Below are positions 15,854 to 24,985 of a DNA stretch of 64,000 nucleotides, piece after piece. This DNA comes from Actinomyces haliotis (GTDB lineage Bacteria > Actinomycetota > Actinomycetes > Actinomycetales > Actinomycetaceae). The stretch covers positions 186,001 through 250,000 of the forward strand of contig NZ_JACWNA010000001.1 in the NCBI RefSeq assembly GCF_015355765.1, read 5' to 3'. The notes under the pieces were generated by a model. That model searched no databases and was not told the DNA's origin. It saw nothing but the letters and a program-made list of their open reading frames with translations. The number at the start of each line of letters is the position of its first letter. Within the stretch, counting starts at the first letter, position 1. Position numbers and translations under genes: made by a program.

Positions 15854-16945
15854 ATGCCCCGCACTCGAGCACGTCTCACCACCGCCGCCCTGGCCACCGC
15901 GATCGGACTGGCACCGGCTGCGGTGGGTGTGGTGTCGGCGTCGGCCTCCGCCGCGACGATCCAGTCGGGCGGCTACACCATCCTGGGCGCCATCGGCGAC
16001 CTGTGGACCGCCCAGGGCGGCGCGAGCGGCTGGCTCGGCAGCCCCCGCAGCAACGAGATGCCCGCCCGCGGCGGCATCTACCAGCAGTTCGACGGCGGAA
16101 CCGTCTACTGGTCGGCCACCACCGGAGCGCACGCCGTGCACGGCGCCATCTTCGGCGCCTACGCCGCCCTCGGCTACGAAGGCAGCTACCTCGGTCTGCC
16201 GGTCACCAACGAGACCGCCACCACCGGCGGCGTCTACCAGCGCTTCCAGGGCGGCACCATGTACTGGTCCGCCGCCGGCGGAGCCCACGCCGTCCACGGC
16301 GCCAACCTCGACGCCTACGGCCGCTACTCCTACGAGCGCGGACGCCTCGGCATGCCCCTGACCGACGAGACCGCCACCACCGGCGGCGTCTACCAGCGCT
16401 TCCAGGGCGGCACCATGTACTGGTCCGCCACCACCGGCTCCCACCCCGTGTGGTCCGGCATCCTCAGCCTCTACGCCGCCAAGGGCTACGAGCGAGGCAG
16501 CCTGGGCATGCCCACCACCGACGAGTACAGGAACTCCGACGGCCGCACCCGCCAGGACTTCACCGGCGGCTCCCTCTATTGGGGCACCACCAGCACCACC
16601 GCCAGCACGGACTCCCAGCGCTCCACCATCATCGCGACCGCGCGGGCTCAGGTCGGCAAGCCGTACCTGTTCGGCGCCGCGGGCCCCAGCGCCTTCGACT
16701 GCTCGGGCCTCACGAGCTACGCGTACAAGGCGGCCGGCGTCACGCTCCCCCGGACCTCGGAGCAGCAGTCCAAGGTCGGCACGCGCATCTCGGCGGCCCA
16801 GGCGCAGCCTGGGGACCTCCTGTGGTGGCCGGGCCACGTGGCCGTCTACGCGGGGAACGGCATGCTCTACGAGGCCGCCAACCCGTCGACCGGCGTGCGC
16901 TACGGCTCCGTCTGGGGATCGCCCGTCTACATCCGAGTGCTCTGA
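15854..16945 (+). CDS. Secreted NlpC/P60 peptidoglycan hydrolase with LGFP repeats
   Basis: A 363-residue protein with a signal peptide (cleavage near Ala33/Ala34). Four LGFP-type wall-binding repeats of about 52 residues follow (each with a DGG/QGG-x-x-YWS core) at about 45-245, then a C-terminal NlpC/P60 domain at about 256-363. The catalytic Cys283 is in FDCSGL and His328 in PGHVAVYAG. NlpC/P60 enzymes cut D-Glu-meso-DAP or similar stem-peptide bonds. A strong ribosome site AAGGAG (15843-15848) sits 5 nt before the ATG. It is a separate transcription unit ahead of rmlA, and its LGFP module type is shared with the amidase at 38625-40751. Confidence 0.93.
   Translation: MPRTRARLTTAALATAIGLAPAAVGVVSASASAATIQSGGYTILGAIGDLWTAQGGASGWLGSPRSNEMPARGGIYQQFDGGTVYWSATTGAHAVHGAIFGAYAALGYEGSYLGLPVTNETATTGGVYQRFQGGTMYWSAAGGAHAVHGANLDAYGRYSYERGRLGMPLTDETATTGGVYQRFQGGTMYWSATTGSHPVWSGILSLYAAKGYERGSLGMPTTDEYRNSDGRTRQDFTGGSLYWGTTSTTASTDSQRSTIIATARAQVGKPYLFGAAGPSAFDCSGLTSYAYKAAGVTLPRTSEQQSKVGTRISAAQAQPGDLLWWPGHVAVYAGNGMLYEAANPSTGVRYGSVWGSPVYIRVL
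16211..16429 (+). repeat. 63-nt exact direct repeat encoding LGFP units
   Basis: A 63-nt segment at 16211-16273 recurs without change at 16367-16429, exactly 156 nt (52 codons) apart. It encodes the [15 protein letters not shown] part of consecutive LGFP units. The lack of synonymous differences indicates recent duplication or gene conversion. Confidence 0.85.
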
Positions 16946-17060
16946 GTCGCACCGCACGCGGGCGCAGACGGGGTCCGCTCCGGTCACAGTGACGCAACCG
17001 TTCGGGATCCTTGCGCCGACGAGCGGGCGCTCGGCCGTCGAAATACGTCAGACTGTGCCC

Positions 17061-17933
17061 ATGCGTGGCATCATCCTGGCCGGCGGTTCCGGCACACGAC
17101 TCAACCCGATCACCCTCGGCACCTCGAAGCAGCTGGTCCCGGTCTACGACAAGCCGATGGTCTACTACCCGCTCAGCACGCTCATGCTCGCCGGGATCCA
17201 GGACGTCCTCGTCATCACGACGCCGCACGACGCCGCCAGCTTCCACCGTCTGCTCGGAGACGGCTCCCAGCTCGGCGTCAACCTGTCCTACGCCGTCCAG
17301 GAGGAGCCGAACGGCCTCGCCCAGGCCTTCGTCCTCGGTGCTGACTTCATCGGTGGCGAGCCGGCTGCCCTCGTGCTGGGCGACAACATCTTCTACGGTC
17401 CCGGCATGGGCACGCGCCTGCGCCGTCACACCACCCCGGAGGGCGGCGTCGTCTACGCCTACCAGGTGGCCGACCCCCGCGCCTACGGCGTCGTCGAGTT
17501 CGACGAGGACTTCAAGGCCCTCTCGATCGAGGAGAAGCCCTCCGAGCCGAAGTCCGACTACGCCGTGCCCGGTCTGTACTTCTACGACAACGACGTCGTC
17601 GAGATCGCCAAGAACCTCAAGCCCTCGGCGCGCGGCGAGTACGAGATCACCGACGTCAACCGGACCTACCTGGAGGCAGGCCGTCTCACGGTCGAGGTCC
17701 TCCCCCGAGGGACCGCCTGGCTTGACACCGGAACCTTCGACTCCCTGGCCGACGCGACGAGCTTCGTGCGCACCATCCAGCACCGCCAGGGCCTCAACAT
17801 CGGGTGCCCCGAGGAGATCGCGTGGCGCAACGGCTTCATCGACGACGAGGGCCTGCGCCGGCGCGCTGAGCCGCTCGTCAAGTCCGGCTACGGGCAGTAC
17901 CTCCTCGGCCTCCTCAAGCGCGAGGTTCGCTGA
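17061..17933 (+). CDS. rmlA: Glucose-1-phosphate thymidylyltransferase
   Basis: A 290-residue enzyme making dTDP-glucose from glucose-1-phosphate and dTTP, the first step to dTDP-L-rhamnose. The nucleotidyltransferase signature [11 protein letters not shown] is at residues 8-18, with [17 protein letters not shown] next, and the LGDNIFYG metal-binding loop later. The length is normal. The ATG at 17061 is the family start; upstream in-frame sequence is not conserved. A membrane-protein gene follows after 2 nt, so they are probably co-transcribed. The other pathway genes are rmlCD (20036) and rmlB (41047). Confidence 0.96.
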   Translation: MRGIILAGGSGTRLNPITLGTSKQLVPVYDKPMVYYPLSTLMLAGIQDVLVITTPHDAASFHRLLGDGSQLGVNLSYAVQEEPNGLAQAFVLGADFIGGEPAALVLGDNIFYGPGMGTRLRRHTTPEGGVVYAYQVADPRAYGVVEFDEDFKALSIEEKPSEPKSDYAVPGLYFYDNDVVEIAKNLKPSARGEYEITDVNRTYLEAGRLTVEVLPRGTAWLDTGTFDSLADATSFVRTIQHRQGLNIGCPEEIAWRNGFIDDEGLRRRAEPLVKSGYGQYLLGLLKREVR

Positions 17934-17935
17934 CC

Positions 17936-19966
17936 GTGGTGTCCACGGGAAGCCCCGCTGTTTTTCCCGACGCGGCGATCAGCACTCGCACTCTTCCGCG
18001 GGCTCGTCAAATCTCCGTGTTCCCCGTCGTCACATTCTTGGCGCTGCTCGTCGCCGTCACCTTAGAACTCACGGGGGAGTCGACGGGAGCTTGGGCCGAG
18101 GTGTTCGGCCAGCACTCCTCGGCAAAGCTTCTGGCTGGACGTCCGCGTGACATCACGTCTGACATGTGGCAGGTCCAGGCTTCCTGGGTCGCCGCACAGA
18201 TCGCCCACGGCTTCCCCACGCTCAACTCCGCACTGCCGGGCGGGATGGACACGACGATCCAGAACGACCTCCCGACTCACGACTGGTCGGTCATCTTCCG
18301 TCCGCACACGTGGCTTCTCCTGACCGGCGACCTCGCCCGAGGAATGGCATGGCGCTGGTGGCTGCCAGGCTGGGCGGCTCTTAGCTCCATCCACGTCTTC
18401 GTCCGCTCCCTGCACCCGAGCCAGCGCACGGCGTCCTGGATGCTTCCCTTCGTCATCCTGCTCAGTCCGCTCGTGCAGTGGTGGTGGCGTCCGACGACGC
18501 TGTGGCCCATCGCGATGTGCTTCCTCGGACTGACCGCCGTTGTGTGGGCCCAACGCGCACATCGGCCCCGAGGCCCCGTCGTTTGGGCAGCACTCACTGG
18601 TTACGTCGTGGTGACAACAGCGATGAGCATCTACGTGCCCTATATCGTCCCGTGCGCGCTGGTCATGACCCTTGGTTCCGTCGGCCTGTGCCTCAACGAG
18701 GGCCGAGGTCGCGGTTGGCGCGAGGTTCTTCACTCACTCATTCCACTTGCCTCCAGCGCCCTCGCCGCCGTGGGCGTGCTGGGGCTGTGGGTGGCGACCC
18801 GGTGGAGCACGGTGCGGGCCGTCCTCGGCACCGTCTACCCGGGCCAGAGGCTCACACCGACGGGGGGCTGCTCCCAGCACCCCGGTGAGTGCCTCGCCAC
18901 CTTCGCTGGAGCATGGTCTCGAGCGATCGCACACAATGCGGGCCTCGGTGAACTCGGCGGTAATTCACTCGAGGCTTCGACTGGCCTGCTTATCTGCCTC
19001 GTCCTTGCCGCACCCCTACTGCTCAGAGTGGTTGCGGGCGCTCGCAGACGCCGGATGGACTGGCTCGCTGTGAGCGTCCTCATTGCGATGGGGCTGACCT
19101 TTGCTTTCTCCCTCGTGCCCCACTGGGACACGCTCGCTCACCTCCTCCTGCTGGACCGCAGTTTCTCAACGCGCATGCGCCTGGCCCTCGTCGTCCTCGA
19201 CGTCGTCGCCGTTGCCTGCCTGCTCGGCCCCGCGGCCGAGTCCCCACGTACCAGTCACGCGAGCGCCCTCCTCGCAGCAGCAACCGCCTTCGGGACATTC
19301 GTCGTCGTCAGGCACCTCCTGCCGCGCTACACGTCCGAGGACTTCTATGCCAACCGCGGTGCCATCGCCATCTCTCTGACCGTGGGCATTGGCGCGGTGC
19401 TCGTCGTCCTGCGCCACCCGCGAATCGGTACGGCTCTCCTCGTCGTCGCCGCTCTCGCCGCTGGAAACGGTATCAACCCCCTTTACCGCGGTTACACCGA
19501 CCTGCGTCAGACACCACTGGGACGAGCCATCCGGGCAGAAGCCTCAACGAATCCGACGGGTCGCTGGGTCGCCGTCGCTGGTAAGACGAGCTATGTCGAG
19601 ACGGCGGCCGTCACTGATGTCCTCCTAGCCGTCGGAGTGACGTCCTACAACGCCGTCCAGACGTACCCGTCAAGGGAGATGTGGTCGGAGATAGACCCGT
19701 CAGACACCTACGAGAACGAGTGGAACCGCCTCGCCAACATCACGTGGACCAGCGCTCCAGAGACGGGCGATCCGGTCGTCACGAATCCCGCCCAGGACCA
19801 GATCTCTATCACCTTCGATGCCTGCGCAACCTTTGCCCAGAAGAACATCACATTCGTCGTGTCAACGGACAAGCTTGACCAGGCCTGCCTCGGCGACGAG
19901 CAGGAAGTAGCCGACGGCAACGGTGAAACAACCTTCCTCTACGAGATTGAGCCAACCACGCCGTAG
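17936..19966 (+). CDS. Polytopic membrane protein of unknown function (GT-C/polymerase-like layout)
   Basis: A 676-residue protein with about 12 transmembrane helices and large outside loops. It carries an aromatic-rich loop near residues 100-130 (DLPTHDWSVIFRPHTW) and a soluble C-terminal tail of about 130 residues. The layout resembles YfhO/GT-C glycosyltransferases or O-antigen-polymerase-like proteins, but no diagnostic motif is recognised. The GTG start at 17936 is 2 nt after rmlA; a second GTG lies one codon later. Codon use is less G+C-biased than rmlA, suggesting later acquisition. Given its place between rmlA and rmlCD, a role in assembling a rhamnose-containing glycan is likely. Confidence 0.6.
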   Translation: MVSTGSPAVFPDAAISTRTLPRARQISVFPVVTFLALLVAVTLELTGESTGAWAEVFGQHSSAKLLAGRPRDITSDMWQVQASWVAAQIAHGFPTLNSALPGGMDTTIQNDLPTHDWSVIFRPHTWLLLTGDLARGMAWRWWLPGWAALSSIHVFVRSLHPSQRTASWMLPFVILLSPLVQWWWRPTTLWPIAMCFLGLTAVVWAQRAHRPRGPVVWAALTGYVVVTTAMSIYVPYIVPCALVMTLGSVGLCLNEGRGRGWREVLHSLIPLASSALAAVGVLGLWVATRWSTVRAVLGTVYPGQRLTPTGGCSQHPGECLATFAGAWSRAIAHNAGLGELGGNSLEASTGLLICLVLAAPLLLRVVAGARRRRMDWLAVSVLIAMGLTFAFSLVPHWDTLAHLLLLDRSFSTRMRLALVVLDVVAVACLLGPAAESPRTSHASALLAAATAFGTFVVVRHLLPRYTSEDFYANRGAIAISLTVGIGAVLVVLRHPRIGTALLVVAALAAGNGINPLYRGYTDLRQTPLGRAIRAEASTNPTGRWVAVAGKTSYVETAAVTDVLLAVGVTSYNAVQTYPSREMWSEIDPSDTYENEWNRLANITWTSAPETGDPVVTNPAQDQISITFDACATFAQKNITFVVSTDKLDQACLGDEQEVADGNGETTFLYEIEPTTP

Positions 19967-20035
19967 CAAGCAGGGAAACGTAACATCGAGAAGCGACGCA
20001 CCCACGTACGAACCACTCAAGGAAGTTCCACCCCC

Positions 20036-21466
20036 ATGACTGAAACCTCCAAGCCCCTCAGCATCGAGACCACCCCGATCCCGGGCTTCCTCCGCATCGA
20101 CCTCACCGTCCACGGCGACAACCGTGGCTGGTTCAAGGAGAACTGGCAGCGCGAGAAGATGGTGGCCCTCGGTCTGCCCGACTTCGGCCCCGTGCAGAAC
20201 AACATCTCCTTCAACGACGAGGTCGGCGTCACCCGCGGCATCCACGCCGAGCCCTGGGACAAGTTCGTCTCCGTCGCCACCGGCCGTGTCTTCGGCGCCT
20301 GGGTGGACCTGCGTGAGGGGCCGTCCTTCGGCACCGTCTACACCACGGAGATCGATCCCTCCGTCGCCGTCTACGTGCCCAAGGGCGTCGGCAACGCCTA
20401 CCAGACGCTCGAGCCCAACACGGCGTACACGTACCTCGTCAACGACCACTGGTCGCCCGACGCCCAGTACACCTTCCTCAACCTCGCCGACGAGACCGCC
20501 GCCGTCCCGTGGCCCATCCCGCTCGAGCAGGCGATCCTGTCCGACAAGGACAAGGCCCACCCGCGCCTCGCCGAGGTCACGCCCTTCCCCGCGACCGCGG
20601 AGGCCGGCAAGCGCGTCCTCGTGACCGGCGCCAACGGCCAGCTCGGCCGCGAGCTCATGAAGCAGCTCCCCGAGGCGGGCTTCACGCCGACCGGCGTGGA
20701 CCTGCCCGACGTCGACATCTCGGACGCCTCGCAGATGGCTGGCTTCGACTGGTCCGCCTACGACGTCGTCATCAACGCCGCCGCCTGGACCAACGTCGAC
20801 GGCGCCGAGACCCCGGACGGCCGCCGGCTGTCCTGGCGCGCCAACGCCACGGGACCGGCGAACCTCGCCCGTGAAGCGGGCGGCCGTGGCCTCACGATCG
20901 TCCACATCTCCTCCGAGTACACCTTCGACGGCACCATCGAGCCGCACACGGAGGACGAGGCTCCGAGCCCGCTCGGCGTGTACGGGCAGTCGAAGGCGGG
21001 CGGTGACGCCGCCATCGAGGCGACCGAGAAGCACTACCTCGTGCGCACGAGCTGGGTCGTCGGCGACGGCAAGAACTTCGCCAAGACGATGGCCGGCCTC
21101 GCCGCCCGCGGCATCAAGCCCTCCGTGGTCGACGACCAGACCGGCCGTCTCACCTTCACGGCGGACCTCGCAGCCGGCATCATCCACCTCCTGAGCACTG
21201 GCGCTGAGTTCGGTACCTATGACCTCTCGGGCGAGGGCCCCGTCGTCTCCTGGGCTGACGTCGCCAAGCGCGTCTTCGAGCTGCGCGGCTTCTCCGCCGA
21301 CGACGTCACCCCGGTCTCCACCGAGGAGTACTTCGCCGGCAAGGAGGGCATCGCGCCCAGGCCGCTCAAGTCCGCCCTGGACCTGTCCAAGATCGAGGCC
21401 ACGGGCTTCACCCCGCGGAACTCGATGGAGCGCCTCGACGAGTACGTTCCGACGATCGAGCTCTGA
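20036..21466 (+). CDS. rmlCD: RmlC-RmlD fusion: dTDP-4-dehydrorhamnose 3,5-epimerase and reductase
   Basis: A 476-residue bifunctional enzyme. Residues 1-185 form the RmlC cupin: GWFKENWQREKMV, GVTRGIHAEPWDKF with catalytic His70, and YVPKGVGNAYQTL. Residues 192-476 form the RmlD short-chain dehydrogenase: GANGQLG at 198-204 for NADPH, YGQSK at 316-320 as the catalytic Tyr/Lys pair. Together they convert dTDP-4-keto-6-deoxyglucose to dTDP-L-rhamnose. The fusion is known in Actinomyces and Bifidobacterium relatives. AAGGAA lies upstream of the ATG. A terminator-like inverted repeat follows at 21501-21544. Confidence 0.95.
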   Translation: MTETSKPLSIETTPIPGFLRIDLTVHGDNRGWFKENWQREKMVALGLPDFGPVQNNISFNDEVGVTRGIHAEPWDKFVSVATGRVFGAWVDLREGPSFGTVYTTEIDPSVAVYVPKGVGNAYQTLEPNTAYTYLVNDHWSPDAQYTFLNLADETAAVPWPIPLEQAILSDKDKAHPRLAEVTPFPATAEAGKRVLVTGANGQLGRELMKQLPEAGFTPTGVDLPDVDISDASQMAGFDWSAYDVVINAAAWTNVDGAETPDGRRLSWRANATGPANLAREAGGRGLTIVHISSEYTFDGTIEPHTEDEAPSPLGVYGQSKAGGDAAIEATEKHYLVRTSWVVGDGKNFAKTMAGLAARGIKPSVVDDQTGRLTFTADLAAGIIHLLSTGAEFGTYDLSGEGPVVSWADVAKRVFELRGFSADDVTPVSTEEYFAGKEGIAPRPLKSALDLSKIEATGFTPRNSMERLDEYVPTIEL

Positions 21467-21500
21467 GCGCTCGTCGGGCCTAGCCCCCGGCATGCGAGGT

Positions 21501-21544
21501 ACTGATCCCATTCACCGATCCCAAGGACCGTAAACGGGATCAGT
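21501..21544. terminator. Inverted repeat between rmlCD and a convergent GT4 gene
   Basis: ACTGATCCC (21501-21509) and GGGATCAGT (21536-21544) are perfect 9-bp arms with a 26-nt spacer, between two convergent genes. It may be a bidirectional terminator; the long loop makes this less sure. Confidence 0.4.
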
Positions 21545-21597
21545 GCTCCACCCACCGGCTCGCCCGCGAGGTCGTGCCGATCACGGTAGGCCTCGAA

Positions 21598-22728
21598 CTA
21601 ATACCTCTCCCGCCGCACGGCGGCCTCATAGGCCGCCACGTGCGCACGGGCGGAGCCCGCCCACGTGAACTCCGCAGCCCGGGCAATAGCAAGACGTCCG
21701 AGTTCCGCCCTGCGCTCCGGCCGGGCCATGAGCGAGGCAAGTGCCCGGCCGATCGAGTCCGAGTCGGTCCCGCAGTAGGCGACCGCGCCCCCCCCGACTT
21801 CAGGAAGGCTCGTCTCCGGCGTCGTGAGGACCGCGGCACCGCAAGCCATCGCCTCGAGCACCGGCAGCCCGAAGCCCTCCGCGATCGAGGGGTAGGCGAG
21901 GACCTCCGCGCCAGACAGAAAGCCGGGCAGGTCCTCCAGCGGGAGATAGCCGGGCCGTAGAACGCGCATCCGCTCAGGGACCTCGGCGAGCGCGGGCTCG
22001 ATGCCGTCGTCCCATCCGGCCCCTCCGGCCAGGACAAGCACCGGCGGGTTCGGGTCCCCACAAAATTCCCGGACCCAGCCACGTATGAGGTTCGGCACGT
22101 TCTTGCGCGGCTCAAGGGTGCCGAGGAATCCGATGTACCGCTCCCGCGCGAGGCCAAGCGACGCCGCCACGCGCGCGCGCTCTGCGTCGTCAACCGCATG
22201 GAAGCGCGAGGTGTCGACGCCGTGGTACGCGACGTGGAACTTGGCGGGGTCGCCGTCAACGAAACGGAGCGTCTCGTCCTGGGTAGCCCTCGACGGAACG
22301 ATAAGGACGTCGGCACCGCCGACGGCACGGCGGATCGCCCGTGAGAAGAACACGCGCTTGAGACGCGTGTGCGCCTGGGGGTGCGTAAAGAAGGTGGCGT
22401 CGTGAAGGGTCACGGCAACCGGCACCTGGTGAAGCTCGGGGTACGTGTAGTGAGGCGAGTGAAGGACGTCCGGACGAATCCGGCCGATCAGTTCGGGCAG
22501 GCCCGTCTGCTCCCACGCCAAGCGGGCTGAGCGGCGCTCGAACACTGCGGGCACGGGGAAGAGGTGTGCGGTAGGCACCCTCGTCCGGAAATGGTCCACG
22601 TCACGCCGTTGAACGGCCAGGGCGAGATCGACGCCGGCGACGATGAGCTCCGGGACGAGGTCGTCGACGTAGCGGCCGACACCGCCCAGGTCAGCGGGGA
22701 TGGCTGTGGCGTCGAGGAGAACCTTCAT
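21598..22728 (-). CDS. Glycosyltransferase family 4 (WbaZ/mannosyltransferase-like)
   Basis: A 376-residue GT-B enzyme. The N-domain starts MKVLLDATAIPADLGGVGRY, with the glycine-rich GGVGRY loop. The C-domain holds YIGFLGTLEPRKNVPNLI and the donor-binding EGFGLPVLEAMACG motif. Such enzymes transfer mannose or rhamnose from a nucleotide sugar. The start at 22728 fits the conserved N-terminus. It is reverse-strand and alone, divergent from the GT2 gene at 22873. It resembles the GT4 at 30032 closely in layout (EPRKN, EGFGLPVLEAMA), so the two are probably paralogues with related specificity. Confidence 0.9.
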   Translation of the reverse strand: MKVLLDATAIPADLGGVGRYVDDLVPELIVAGVDLALAVQRRDVDHFRTRVPTAHLFPVPAVFERRSARLAWEQTGLPELIGRIRPDVLHSPHYTYPELHQVPVAVTLHDATFFTHPQAHTRLKRVFFSRAIRRAVGGADVLIVPSRATQDETLRFVDGDPAKFHVAYHGVDTSRFHAVDDAERARVAASLGLARERYIGFLGTLEPRKNVPNLIRGWVREFCGDPNPPVLVLAGGAGWDDGIEPALAEVPERMRVLRPGYLPLEDLPGFLSGAEVLAYPSIAEGFGLPVLEAMACGAAVLTTPETSLPEVGGGAVAYCGTDSDSIGRALASLMARPERRAELGRLAIARAAEFTWAGSARAHVAAYEAAVRRERY

Positions 22729-22872
22729 GGGGTGACAGTATCGTGGCCCAGCCCACGGCGGACGCGTGAACCTAGAGCTCCCAACAGTGCCTTCGGGAGC
22801 CCCGTCCTCAAGCACATTCGCCTAGACTGCCGCGAACTGGCCACGCTCGCTACCCCAAGGACGCTCCCCTAG

Positions 22873-23859
22873 ATGAAGATCTTCGTGCAGATCCCCTGCC
22901 TCAACGAGGAGGGCACGCTCGGCATGGTGCTCGACACCATCCCCCGTGAGATCCCGGGCGTCGACGACGTCGAGATCCTCATCATCGACGACGGCTCGAC
23001 CGACCGCACCGTCGAGGTCGCCCGCGAGCACGGCGTCACCCACTTCGTGCGCCACGCCCGCAACATGGGCCTCGCCCGGTCCTTCCGGGACGGCGTCGAC
23101 TACGCGCTCGCCCACGGCGCGGACATCGTCGTCAACACCGACGGCGACAACCAGTACAAGCAGGAGTACATCGGGGAGCTCGTGGCCCCCGTCGTCGCCG
23201 GCGAGGCGGACATCGCCATCGCCGACCGCCAGACCGCGAAGATCGCGCACTTCTCCTGGTTCAAGAAGAAGATGCAGCACTTCGGCTCCGAGGTCGTCAA
23301 CTACGCCGCGGAGACGACGCTGCCCGACGCCGCCTCCGGCTTCCGCGCCTACTCGAAGAGCGCCCTGCTCAAGCTCAACGTCGTCACGCAGTTCTCGTAC
23401 TGCATGGAGACGATCATCCAGGCGGGCAACAAGCGGCTGCGCATCGCGTCGGTCCCGATCACGACGAATCCCAAGACCCGCGAGTCGCGCCTCTTCAACA
23501 ACATCTTCCAGCACATGGCCAAGTCCGCCTCGGCCATCATCCGCTCGTACCTCATGTTCAAGTCCGGCATCGTGCTGGGGTGGATCGCGGGGATCTTCGG
23601 GGTGCTGGGCCTCATCCCGCTCCTGAGGTTCCTGTTCATGGCGCTGGCCGGTCACTCCGCGGGGCACGTCCAGTCCCTCGTGTTCGGCGTGCTCCTCGTC
23701 GTCGCCGCGCTGCTGTGCGTCGCGCTCATGGTCATCGCCGACCTGCAGCGCACGAACAGGGTGCTCATCGAGGAGGCCCTCGAGAGGATCAAGAACATCG
23801 AGTACGGCCGCGTCGACGGCGCCGACGACGCGACCGGTGAGCCGGGCACGCGGCTCTGA
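22873..23859 (+). CDS. Membrane-anchored GT2 glycosyltransferase (dolichyl/undecaprenyl-phosphate sugar type)
   Basis: A 328-residue protein. The GT2 catalytic domain is at 1-220, with IPCLNEEGTL, the acidic IIDDGSTD motif and NTDGDNQY in the DXD position. Two C-terminal transmembrane helices follow (about 232-255 and 268-292) and then a short cytoplasmic tail. This layout matches enzymes that load a sugar onto a polyprenyl phosphate (DPM1/GtrB-like). The start is ATG at 22873. It begins a forward operon continuing with GT4 (23885), the flippase-like protein (24982) and a membrane protein (25927). Confidence 0.9.
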   Translation: MKIFVQIPCLNEEGTLGMVLDTIPREIPGVDDVEILIIDDGSTDRTVEVAREHGVTHFVRHARNMGLARSFRDGVDYALAHGADIVVNTDGDNQYKQEYIGELVAPVVAGEADIAIADRQTAKIAHFSWFKKKMQHFGSEVVNYAAETTLPDAASGFRAYSKSALLKLNVVTQFSYCMETIIQAGNKRLRIASVPITTNPKTRESRLFNNIFQHMAKSASAIIRSYLMFKSGIVLGWIAGIFGVLGLIPLLRFLFMALAGHSAGHVQSLVFGVLLVVAALLCVALMVIADLQRTNRVLIEEALERIKNIEYGRVDGADDATGEPGTRL

Positions 23860-23884
23860 GACCGCTCACGCAGGGAGGACAGTC

Positions 23885-24985
23885 ATGAGGATCGCCGTCG
23901 TCGGCCCCACGCACCCCTACAAGGGCGGGATCGCCCAGCACACCACCCAGCTCACCCACGCGCTGGGGCGAGCGGGCCACGAGGTGGTCCTCGAGGGCTG
24001 GCGCAACCAGTACCCCGCCGCCCTGTACAAGGGACAGCTCACGGTGCCAGAGGACAGGCCCGAGATCCCGGTCTTCCCGAGGACCGAGCGCCTGCTGTCC
24101 TGGAACCGTCCCGACTCCTGGCTGCGGGTCGCGGAGCGCGTCGCGGGAGCCGACGTCGTCGTCCTCGTCGTCGGCAACGCGGTCCAGATCGCCCCCTTCC
24201 TCACCATGCTCCCGGTGCTCCGGCGCCGCGGCGCGCGCGTGGTCGCGCTCGTGCACAACGTCGACCCGCACGAGGGCCACGTCTGGGACGAGCCGCTCAT
24301 GCGCGCCCTGCTCCAGCACGTCGACGCCGTCATGGTGCACTCCGACGCCCAGGCCGAGGTCGCGCGCGACCTCGGGGCCAGCGAGGTGCGCGTCCACGAG
24401 CTCCCCCCGAACCTCGGCGAGACGACCGAGGTGCCCGCACGGCGGCGCGCCGGCGCCGACGAGCCGCTCGACGTCCTCTTCTTCGGCCTCGTCCGCCCGT
24501 ACAAGGGACTCGACGTCCTGCTCCGCGCGCTGCCCGCGGCGCCCGGGGCTCGGCTCACCGTCGCCGGCGAGTTCTGGTCCCCCAAGGAGGAGACCGAGTC
24601 CCTCATCGACGAGCTCGGCGTCGCCGACCGCGTCACCCTCGACGACGGCTACGTCGCCTCCGAGGACCTCCCGGCCCTCTTCGGGCGCCACGACCTCGTC
24701 GCCCTGCCCTACCGCAGCGTGACGGGCTCCGGGATCATCAAGGTCGCCTACGGCTTCAACCGACCGATCATCGTCTCGGACATCGGCACGCTCGCCGAGG
24801 AGGTCAAGGGAGGGCTCGGCCTCACCTTCCCGCCCGAGGACCCGGCCGCGATCGCCGAGGTCCTGCGCCGGGCGGCCGACCCCGACGTTTACAACTCCAT
24901 GGCGGAGGCGGTCGCCGCGCGGCCCAAGGACCTCGAGGGCGAGTGGGCGGGCTACGTCGAGCAGCTCCTCGGCGGACGCTCGTGA
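23885..24985 (+). CDS. Glycosyltransferase family 4
   Basis: A 366-residue GT-B enzyme: MRIAVVGPTHPYKGGIAQHT at the N-terminus, LDVLFFGLVRPYKGLDVLL in the donor domain. The segment GSGIIKVAYGFNRPIIVSD replaces the classic EGFGLPxxEAMA motif, as in some capsule enzymes. The ATG at 23885 is preceded by GGGAGG (23873-23878) at good spacing; an in-frame start at 23837 would overlap the upstream gene without a ribosome site. Its stop overlaps the start of the next gene (GTGA at 24982), implying coupled translation. Confidence 0.9.
   Translation: MRIAVVGPTHPYKGGIAQHTTQLTHALGRAGHEVVLEGWRNQYPAALYKGQLTVPEDRPEIPVFPRTERLLSWNRPDSWLRVAERVAGADVVVLVVGNAVQIAPFLTMLPVLRRRGARVVALVHNVDPHEGHVWDEPLMRALLQHVDAVMVHSDAQAEVARDLGASEVRVHELPPNLGETTEVPARRRAGADEPLDVLFFGLVRPYKGLDVLLRALPAAPGARLTVAGEFWSPKEETESLIDELGVADRVTLDDGYVASEDLPALFGRHDLVALPYRSVTGSGIIKVAYGFNRPIIVSDIGTLAEEVKGGLGLTFPPEDPAAIAEVLRRAADPDVYNSMAEAVAARPKDLEGEWAGYVEQLLGGRS

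Noticed and set aside
15854-16945. Repeats in the NlpC gene as a CRISPR-like array
   Set aside because: The repeats are in frame, coding, and follow a 52-residue protein module. No spacers or Cas genes exist in the window.
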